Source of the DNA: Bacillota bacterium
Lineage (GTDB): Bacteria > Bacillota > Clostridia > Christensenellales > DTU072
Assembly: GCA_009781445.1 (NCBI GenBank)
Contig: WQYD01000009.1
Location: 1-39,379 of the forward strand
Length of the DNA stretch: 39,379 nt
Direction of reading: 5' to 3'
Position 1 is the first letter of the stretch; every line of letters begins with the position of its first letter. Shown here piece after piece: positions 29,799 to 38,100 of this stretch. A program made the translations under genes and the position numbers. Below the pieces are notes generated by a model, which saw nothing but the letters and a program-made list of their open reading frames with translations, was not told the origin of the DNA and searched no databases.

Positions 29799-29968
29799 GA
29801 AGATAGTATAAGTACATTAAAAAATTTTATTCAAACGCTGAAAAACATATGTAATTTGCATAAAAACATATGAAATTTAAAGATAAATAAAGGAAGCGCG
29901 TGCAGGAATATATAAGGCAATGCGCACGCAACGGCGCGCACACTTAACTTAAATTGCGCGCGCGGTGC

Positions 29969-29997
29969 TTGACAAATTTACTAAAGTCTGCTAATAT
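29969..29997 (+). promoter_or_regulatory. Promoter of the folate operon, predicted leaderless
   Basis: TTGACA (29969-29974), 17-bp spacer, TAATAT (29992-29997) with extended TGC. -10 ends 6 nt before the folC ATG at 30004. Confidence 0.75.
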
Positions 29998-30003
29998 CTA
30001 CAT

Positions 30004-31221
30004 ATGTACTTAAATGAGTTTACAGCGGAAATAATCAGGCTTGGGCTTAAGCGGATAAGGAAACTTTTAGCACTTCTCGGCAACCCCGAAGAGTGCCTAA
30101 AAATTATTCATGTGGCAGGCACAAACGGCAAAGGTTCAACCTGTGCTTATATATCCGAAATCCTAAAAGAGGCAGGATTTAAGATTGGGATTTATACCTC
30201 GCCTTACATATGCGAGGTTAATGAAAACATAGCAATTTCATATGAAAACGGGCGTAAAAACATATCAAACAGTGATTTAGATTCTGCGCTTGAGGAAATT
30301 AAACGCGTGCTTAAAAACCACAAAAATCTTGAATCTTCCCTCACAAGATTTGAGGTTTTAACCGCCACGGCACTTGTGTATTTTAAGCGCGAGGGGTGCG
30401 ATTTTGCAGTGCTTGAAACAGGCATGGGCGGTGAGTACGATTCCACAAATGCAGTTAAAAAACCTATGCTTTCAGTGATAACAAATATAGGTTTTGATCA
30501 TATGGAACACCTTGGAAAAACCATAAAAAGAATTGCTTCCGCAAAGGCAGGTATCATTAAAAAACGCGTGCCTGTGGTGCTTGCAAAGCAGGATTTTTGC
30601 GAGGCGGTTAAGGTGATAAATACATATGCAAAACGCAAGAAAACATATGTCTGTGAGGCAGATTCAGCATATGTCTTGGGTTATGAAATAGGCATGAAAG
30701 GGGCGCACCAAACCATAAATGCGAGTACGGCTTTCACGGCGATAAAGTGCTTGAGAGAACTTGGAATTATAGTTTCAAATGAGGCTGTGGCTAAGGGATT
30801 AAGAGAGGCAAAAATGCCTGCAAGGTTACAGCTTGTGAATGAAAAACCAAGAGTGTTTTTAGACGGCGCGCATAACTTAGCAGGCGTTACCGCGCTTAAG
30901 GAATTTTTAATTTCACTGCCAAATTTCACAAAAGCGGTGTTAGTGTTTGGAATATTGAAAGATAAGGATTATACTAATATGGCAAAGGTAATCGCGCCGA
31001 TTGCAGGTAAGGTATTCACTGTTACACCCAACAGCCCGCGCGCCTTAAGCGCATATGATTTGGCTAATGCTTTAACTGAAATAGGCATAAACGCATTACC
31101 TTGCGATACCACAAAGGAAGCACTGATAAGCGCGGAAAATGAGGCAGGGGGTAGCGGAACGGTGGCTGTGTTCGGTTCGTTTTATTTCTTAAGCGAAGCC
31201 ATGGAATACTACAAAGGATAA
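30004..31221 (+). CDS. folC: Folylpolyglutamate synthase / dihydrofolate synthase
   Basis: 405 aa. 'IIHVAGTNGKGSTCAYISEILKEAGFKIGIYTSPYI', 'LETGMGGEYDSTN', 'FLDGAHNLAGVTAL'. Confidence 0.95.
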   Translation: MYLNEFTAEIIRLGLKRIRKLLALLGNPEECLKIIHVAGTNGKGSTCAYISEILKEAGFKIGIYTSPYICEVNENIAISYENGRKNISNSDLDSALEEIKRVLKNHKNLESSLTRFEVLTATALVYFKREGCDFAVLETGMGGEYDSTNAVKKPMLSVITNIGFDHMEHLGKTIKRIASAKAGIIKKRVPVVLAKQDFCEAVKVINTYAKRKKTYVCEADSAYVLGYEIGMKGAHQTINASTAFTAIKCLRELGIIVSNEAVAKGLREAKMPARLQLVNEKPRVFLDGAHNLAGVTALKEFLISLPNFTKAVLVFGILKDKDYTNMAKVIAPIAGKVFTVTPNSPRALSAYDLANALTEIGINALPCDTTKEALISAENEAGGSGTVAVFGSFYFLSEAMEYYKG

Positions 31222-31223
31222 GT

Positions 31224-31790
31224 ATGAGTATTGACAAAAAAAGAATTGAAAAAGCGGTTAAAGAAATTTTGATTGCAATAGGTGAAAACCCCGAACGCGA
31301 GGGTTTAAAGGAAACGCCGTTAAGGGTTGCCGAAATGTATTCAGAGATTTTTAAGGGGCTTCATTTGCGTGCGGAAGACGAGATTAAAATCTTTGAGGAA
31401 GAATACTATGACGGCATGGTGGCAGTGAAGGACATTCCTCTTTATTCCGTTTGCGAACACCACCTTTTGCCATTTTTCGGCAAAGCCCATGTGGTGTATA
31501 TTCCTGAGGATAAAAAGATTTTGGGCATAAGCAAAATTGCAAGGCTTGCTGAAATCGCTTCACGGAAACCGCAACTGCAAGAACGCCTTACAAACGAAAT
31601 TGCAGATTTAATTGTTAGCTTAGCAGACGCAAAAGGCGCGCTTGTTTTGATTGAGGCAGAACACCTTTGCATGACTATGAGGGGCGTAAAAAAGCCCGGA
31701 AGCAAAACCGTTACAATCGCCACAAGGGGGCTTGTGAAAGATAATGAAACGGTTAAGAACGAAGCGTTAATGCTTATAGGAAATTTATGA
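31224..31790 (+). CDS. folE: GTP cyclohydrolase I
   Basis: 188 aa. 'NPEREGLKETPLRVAEMY', 'YSVCEHHLLPFFGKAHVVYIP', 'EAEHLCMTMRGVKKPGSKTVT'. Confidence 0.97.
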   Translation: MSIDKKRIEKAVKEILIAIGENPEREGLKETPLRVAEMYSEIFKGLHLRAEDEIKIFEEEYYDGMVAVKDIPLYSVCEHHLLPFFGKAHVVYIPEDKKILGISKIARLAEIASRKPQLQERLTNEIADLIVSLADAKGALVLIEAEHLCMTMRGVKKPGSKTVTIATRGLVKDNETVKNEALMLIGNL

Positions 31791-32596
31791 TTATAGGAAA
31801 CAAAACATTTTCAAAAAACAAAACCCACATAATGGGAATTCTAAATGTAACCCCCGATTCTTTTTTTGACGGCGGAAAATATTTTTCGCTTGAATCGGCG
31901 GTTAAGCGCGCGCTTCAAATGGTTAAGGACGGCGCGGACATTATTGATATCGGCGGTGAATCCACACGCCCCGAACATGAACCAGTTTCTGCCCTTGAAG
32001 AAATTAGCAGGGTTGTTCCTGTTATTCAAGCATTAAAAAAAGTAACCGCCGTGCCAATAAGTATAGACACACACAAAGCGCAAACAGCTTACGAAGCATT
32101 GAGGGCGGGCGCGGTTATGGTTAACGATGTGTGGGGCTTTAGGCGTGATAATGACATTGCAAACATTGTGGCAAAAATGGGGGCGTCTTGTTGCCTCATG
32201 GCAAATTGCCCCTATCAAGATATAACCGCAAGTTTAAAGAAAAGCATTAAATCCGCCGAGTACGCAGGCGTTCCGAGAGATAAAATTATGCTTGACGCAG
32301 GTGTGGGCTTTAAGAAAACGCACGAGGAAAATTTATTAACGCTAAATAATTATGAGGAATATTTAGGGCTTGGGCTTCCTTTGCTTCTTGCTGTTTCAAG
32401 GAAGTCCGTAATCGGAAACACGCTTAACGCACCTAAAGGCGAAAGGCTTATGGGCAGTGTCGCGCTTACGGCTTTAGGAATCGCAAAGGGTTGCAATTTT
32501 ATTAGGGTTCACGATATTAAGGAAAACAGGCAAGTGGCGGATATGATAGACGCAGTTTTATCAGCGCACAATGCACAGCGCACAGCGCACAATTGA
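31787..32596 (+). CDS. folP: Dihydropteroate synthase
   Basis: 269 aa. 'IMGILNVTPDSFFDGGKY', 'DIIDIGGESTRPEHEPV', 'RVHDIKENRQVADMIDAV'. ATGA overlap with folE. Confidence 0.97.
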   Translation: MIIGNKTFSKNKTHIMGILNVTPDSFFDGGKYFSLESAVKRALQMVKDGADIIDIGGESTRPEHEPVSALEEISRVVPVIQALKKVTAVPISIDTHKAQTAYEALRAGAVMVNDVWGFRRDNDIANIVAKMGASCCLMANCPYQDITASLKKSIKSAEYAGVPRDKIMLDAGVGFKKTHEENLLTLNNYEEYLGLGLPLLLAVSRKSVIGNTLNAPKGERLMGSVALTALGIAKGCNFIRVHDIKENRQVADMIDAVLSAHNAQRTAHN

Positions 32597-32640
32597 TAGG
32601 TACGAGGTACGAAGTACAAAGTACGAATTATGGATAATTA
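32564..32640. repeat. Mixed-word heptameric array spanning the folP 3' end, spacer and folBK start codon
   Basis: GCGCACA ATGCACA GCGCACA GCGCACA ATTGATA GGTACGA GGTACGA AGTACAA AGTACGA ATTATGG ATAATTA. Confidence 0.85.
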
Positions 32641-33433
32641 TATTACCTTAAAGAATATTGAAATCTTCGCTTATCATGGCGTTCACGAAAGCGAAAAGAA
32701 AAACGGACAGCGGTTTTTGGTTACGGCAAAACTTTTTTTGAATACCGAAAAGGCAACTCAAAATGATTCTGTGAGTGATACGGAAAACTATTCGCTTATA
32801 TTAAAGGATATTAAGGAAGAATTTTTAAGAGAAAATTATAACCTTATTGAAACTGTGGCGGATAAACTTACATTGTTTTTGCTTGGCAAGTATAACAAAC
32901 TTACAAAAGCGGTTATCACGGTTAAAAAGCCTGATTTGCCTTACGCAATGGAATATGCAGGCGTAACGGCTACGCGTGAAAAAAGCACCGTGTATATCGG
33001 GCTTGGGGCAAACCTTGGCAATAAAGAGGAAAATATTAAAAATGCGCTAAAACTTATTGACTGCGCCACGGTTAGGATTGTTAAGGTTTCTTCTTTTTAT
33101 AACACAAAGCCCGAAGGGTTCTTAGAACAGCCCGATTTTTTAAATGCTTGCGCTAGAATTGAAACGATTCTTACCCCGAATGAACTTTTAAGGCTTTTTA
33201 AGGAAACGGAAATTAAACTCAAGCGCGAAAGAAGTTTTAAAAACGCACCAAGAACTATTGACATTGATATTTTGCTTTTTGGCAACCTTATAACGGAAAG
33301 CGGGGAATTAACAATTCCCCACCCCCGAATGCACCAAAGAAAATTTGTGCTTGAACCGCTTAACGAGATTGCGCCATTTGCTTATCACCCAATACTCGCG
33401 GAACGCGTTTGCCACCTTTTTGAAGAAATTTAA
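32630..33433 (+). CDS. folBK: Bifunctional dihydroneopterin aldolase / HPPK fusion
   Basis: 267 aa. N-terminal FolB 'ITLKNIEIFAYHGVHESEKKNGQRFLVTAKL'. C-terminal FolK 'VYIGLGANLGNKEENIKNALKLI...FLNACARIET...RTIDIDILLFG...LTIPHPRMHQRKFVLEPLNEIAP'. Confidence 0.95.
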   Translation: MDNYITLKNIEIFAYHGVHESEKKNGQRFLVTAKLFLNTEKATQNDSVSDTENYSLILKDIKEEFLRENYNLIETVADKLTLFLLGKYNKLTKAVITVKKPDLPYAMEYAGVTATREKSTVYIGLGANLGNKEENIKNALKLIDCATVRIVKVSSFYNTKPEGFLEQPDFLNACARIETILTPNELLRLFKETEIKLKRERSFKNAPRTIDIDILLFGNLITESGELTIPHPRMHQRKFVLEPLNEIAPFAYHPILAERVCHLFEEI

Positions 33434-34928
33434 AGGGCAATTTAACCCCTTTTAAGAATCCTGCAAAATCCATAAGCCCGAAAATTTGCACAAGCACGAC
33501 ATAAAGCACCCCTGCAAGCCCCGCGCCAAGGATTCTTCCGAACCCCCCCAAAAATCCTTCCACAAGCATATACACATTTTTTGCAATGAATATGCAGGGC
33601 AAAGAAAATATTCCGATAAGCATAAAAGATTTTAAGAAATTTAAATTAAGACCCGTCCGCTTTCTCAAAAAGAGGATATTTCCTGTTGTAGCAATAAAAA
33701 GCAATGAAAGGTTAGCAATAACCACCGAATAAACGCCGATAACGGGCGTAAGGAAATAAACCGAAGCAAGCATAAACACGGTGCTTATCACGAAAGTTAT
33801 AAAGGATTGCTTTTCCATGCCTATGCTGTTCATGCTACTTGTGATTATAAGGTGAACAGGCATAATCATTAAAAGCCAAGCGGAAGCCATTAAATATCTG
33901 CCTGATTCGGCGTCTTTAAACAAAAGCACGGTGATTTGTTCACCAAGTGAGGCGTAAAGAACCAAAAACGCCCCTGCCACCACAAGCGCAAAGGTTACGC
34001 CTGCATTTACGCGCTTATTTAGTTCGCCGAACTGCTTTTTAATGCCGTTTTCGCTAAGTTCGGGAATAAGCACAATGGCAAGAGAGGAAATTATTGCGTT
34101 AGGCGCAAGCAAAAGGGGGCTTGCCATGCCTGCAATCCTGCCAAAACTTGCAGTTGCTTCCGAAACCGAAAGCCCGCTTGCCACAAGGCGCGCAGGCAAA
34201 AGCAGGGCAACGGCGGTAACCGCAAGGCTTCCGAACACGCGCATAGCAGTTAAAGGCAAGGCAGGCTTTGCAATTTCAAGCATTCTAACAGGCTTAGCCA
34301 GCTTACCGCCCTTTTTGAGGTACATAAACACGAGGATTATTGCCACCACAAAGTCTGACACCGTGAAAGCAAGCGCAATGCCGTAAGCCCCCGAAATTCC
34401 GCTTACAATGCCAGACACAAAAAGCAAAGTAAACATAATTCTTAAAATTTCTTCAAGCATTTCCGTAAAGCTAAATTCCTTAAACCTTTTGCTTCCCCAA
34501 AACCAATTTCTTACAGCGGAATACACGGTGGTGGAAACCATTGCAGGAAGCATTATTAAAAGAAGGGGGATTGCACGCGAATCAGAAACTATTGCCCCAA
34601 GGTAGGGCTTGCACAAAAAAAGCAATCCAACCGTAGCTATAGCTACCGAAATGCCCATAATTAGGGTACTTGTTAGCAGTCCATGCCCTTTATCATTATC
34701 ATTTAAAGCCCTTGTTTCGGCGGTTTTCCGCGAAAGAACGGCGGTTAAACCGCTTGAAGATAATGCGGCGAATAAGAAGAATAAGGACAAACAAATTTGG
34801 TAAAGCCCCACAACTTCCGCCCCTGCCGTGCGCGAAAGATAAACCTTAAAAACGAACGCAAGCGTCCTTGTTGCCACTGAAAACGCAGTTACCGTGGCAA
34901 CCGCTTTCATAATTTTGTTATTACGCAT
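33360..34928 (-). CDS. SpoVB-like MATE/MOP-superfamily polysaccharide flippase
   Basis: 522 aa polytopic protein. 'ATVTAFSVATRTLAFVFKVYLSRTAGAEVVGLYQICLSLFFLF...', 'LLLAPNAIISSLAIVLIPELSE'. Confidence 0.85.
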   Translation of the reverse strand: MRNNKIMKAVATVTAFSVATRTLAFVFKVYLSRTAGAEVVGLYQICLSLFFLFAALSSSGLTAVLSRKTAETRALNDNDKGHGLLTSTLIMGISVAIATVGLLFLCKPYLGAIVSDSRAIPLLLIMLPAMVSTTVYSAVRNWFWGSKRFKEFSFTEMLEEILRIMFTLLFVSGIVSGISGAYGIALAFTVSDFVVAIILVFMYLKKGGKLAKPVRMLEIAKPALPLTAMRVFGSLAVTAVALLLPARLVASGLSVSEATASFGRIAGMASPLLLAPNAIISSLAIVLIPELSENGIKKQFGELNKRVNAGVTFALVVAGAFLVLYASLGEQITVLLFKDAESGRYLMASAWLLMIMPVHLIITSSMNSIGMEKQSFITFVISTVFMLASVYFLTPVIGVYSVVIANLSLLFIATTGNILFLRKRTGLNLNFLKSFMLIGIFSLPCIFIAKNVYMLVEGFLGGFGRILGAGLAGVLYVVLVQIFGLMDFAGFLKGVKLPFKFLQKGGKRVPRVLGDKQMAQSR

Positions 34929-34968
34929 ATTAAAGAATATTCGCTTTGTTTGCGCTAATTCGTTTTTT

Positions 34969-35003
34969 AATTCAGAATTCAGAATTCAGAATGCAGAATT
35001 GTG
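34969..35003. repeat. Heptameric short tandem repeat array upstream of the flippase gene
   Basis: AATTCAG AATTCAG AATTCAG AATGCAG AATTGTG. Confidence 0.8.
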
Positions 35004-35194
35004 GATTTTTTGGGTACGGTGTGAAAACTACGCGTTTGTTTTAGTAATTTTTTGTCAAATTTGAATTTTTGGCTAATTTGTGTTGTAATCGGTTTTCATA
35101 ATGTGTTATCATACTTCGGTGAATGTGTACTTAATTTAAATAATTATATTTATTTATTAAGGCGCACCCACGCATTAGATAGCAAGAGGTTGAA

Positions 35195-38100
35195 ATGAAA
35201 AAAAGAAATTTACTTAGTTTATTGTTGATAGGAATGCTGATTTTCACAGTATTTATTGTGGTTGCCTGCGTTAATGATAACTTAGGCGATGACGGCGATG
35301 AGAATCCCCCGTCAATATCCATGCTTATTCCTAACGGCACATTCCATAATGCCACGGAAAGTTCGGCATCGTATTTGAAAACCAATGTGGCAAGCTGGAC
35401 GCGTACTAACGCGGCGACTAACTTTAATAACGCACGCATGGGCGTTGTGGATTTCACAAAATCTCAATTTGATACCCGCTTCGGTGCTATCTATAATAAA
35501 GCAAGCAACCCCCTTGTTTGGCCCGGTTTTGCCCCAAGCACCCCTCTTGACGATGAAAGCGAATCAGGATATGAGGACACAAATGTGGCTTTCATGGCAA
35601 TCGGCGCAACAGACGATAAGGACGGTTCAGTTTACTACCGCACAACCTCTTCAATCTCTTTGCAAGCGAATAAATATTACAAACTTTCAATAGATGTTTG
35701 CACCTTCCTTGACGGCACGCAGAATGATTTGCAAGGCGCGTATATCGTGATAAACGGCGGACTTTATGTGGAATTTAGTGCAATAGACACCGCTGGCGTT
35801 TGGGAAACTTTTGACATTTACATTGAATCAAACAACTTTGAGTCGCGAAGCATTTATGTGGAACTTTGGTTAGGACACGGCCCCGAATACCTTGGCACAA
35901 GGAATAATAACGATCCCGAAAGCAATAGGAATCCCCGCTTAACAAAAGGCATTGTGTTCTTTGACAATGTTATGCTTAAGGATTTAACCGAAGAAATCGG
36001 TAAAGACCCCGCAAAGCAAGAATATCTTCATAACCGTGAAATTAACGGCGAAGGTTGGTTTACTAATGAAAGATACGCAGTTGAAACCTTAATTTTCCCC
36101 GATAAGGGCTTTAGATACGAAACCAAATATTCATTTATATCCCCTTCCTCTACCACAAGCCAAAATTATTACACGGCAAAGCAAGGTTCGGCAAATAATT
36201 ATTCCATGACGGTTGGCACTGAGGGTGCAGTTACCCGCAGTGATTTCCCTAACTATGACAGCACAGGTTCAACCCAAGGCATATTTAACATGGATAAATT
36301 CTATAAACCGAATGCGGATAAGGAAAAAGATCCCATTGATTGGTTTAAATCCATTAACAGCAACTTTAATGCCCCCGATTTTGACGATTTCTTTATTTTA
36401 AATGCAGACGGCAGTATCACTTACAGACGCAAAGGGCTTGAAAACCAAGAGAATTTGTTGAACGATAACAGGGCTTTACTTGTGTATCACCCCAATTACG
36501 CGGTGAGCGCGTTGCAATATAAGAGCAACCACCAATTTTTAATTGAAAAAGGGCTTTATTATAAAATTTCCGCTTGGGCTTATGTGTGGATTCCCGAATA
36601 CGGCATTGAATTTAAGGAAACAGCCCCCGTTGAACCTGCGGTTGTTGCAGAACCTGTGAAGCCGGATGAGGACGATCCTGATTATGACGAACTAATGGAA
36701 CAATACAATAAAGACAAGGCTTCTTATGACGCTTATGTGGTTGCAAAGGATAAATACGACACGGATTTAAGAACCTTTACAGAACGCGAAACCCGCCATA
36801 ACCAAGCAAGGGACAGGTATTACGAAACCGCTTCAACCACAAGCGCGGAATTTAGGATTTCGGGCGCGTCTATTGAAAAGGAAAACCCCATTAACGCAAA
36901 AACAACCCCATTTGAAAGGAATATTTACGATAATGACGGTGAAATCGTGGGTTGGGACAGCAGTGGCAGGTGGGAACTTTTAACCATATATGTAAAAGGT
37001 AACGAACTATCCGATAGGCGCGTGAACTTTGAATTTTGGTTCGGTGACGGCGAATGGACGGCGGAAGCCTCACGCATGGCGGTGGGCGGTGCTATTTTTG
37101 ATAACTTGATTATAGAAGTTGCCACACACAGCGAACTCAGCCAAGCCGAAAGGGATAATTACACCACTCTTTCTCCTATAGCTAAAGCGAACATTGAAGA
37201 ACTTCGCAAATTCGGGCTTTTGGGCGCGCTTGATAATGACGCGGACACCGAAGCATTAAGAAACGCACTTCAAGATAAAGAAGACAGCGATTGGCTTTTT
37301 GAGTTTATAGACGAACAGTTTAATAAAGAAGTTAACCAAAATGCTTCCAAAGAATTGGCAGAAGCGAAACTTATCCACGGTGAGTTTGCGTCCACATTGG
37401 CAGACAATGATGACGATACCGCTTGGAAAGCACTCTTCCCCAATCTTCCTAAACCCGGCACGCACACCATAGCGGTTGAGGGGCAAGACGAACTGTTTAA
37501 CCTCTTAATGCTTCACAATAAGCAGGCTACAGCCACAAAACTTAGCTACGACAGGTGGAATGACGATAATAACCCCGGGGGGGATATGGAAAAGGAATAC
37601 CTTGAAATCCTGCCTAACACCTTTTACAGGCTTTCAATGTGGATAAGAACGGATTTAATCCCTTCGGGCAAAGGGCTTAATGTGTTCCTTTATGACGAGG
37701 ACGACAACACTTTAACAAGCCTTTCAAGAATAAATACAGACGGCGAATGGACTGAAGTTTCATTCTTTATAAGAGGCGGAATCTTCACAGCTAAGAACGC
37801 ATATCTTGTGTTCCAACTTGGCGAAGGCGATGCTTTCAGCCCCACAGGACACGCAGAGGGCGTGGCATATATCACGGCGTTAACCTTTATGAGTATCGCT
37901 TGGTCTGAATTCAATTCCTCTTCTTCGGGCGCGCATACTTCCAAATACACCGTTTCGGATTCCCCCTCAACCTCAGGCACGGTTTCTAACGGAAAGTTTG
38001 CAGATATTAACACCTCTAATTTTGAAAAGAGGGACGAATTGTTTAACGATAAAGGACAGCTAACAGGCGTTGCCGTTCCAACTTCATGGACTTCTTCCGC

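Noticed and set aside
33302-33320. Perfect hairpin GGGGAATT-AAC-AATTCCCC as a terminator for the flippase
   Set aside because: It lies within the conserved HPPK LTIPHPRM coding segment and has no T-tract in either direction, so coding constraint plus chance is adequate.
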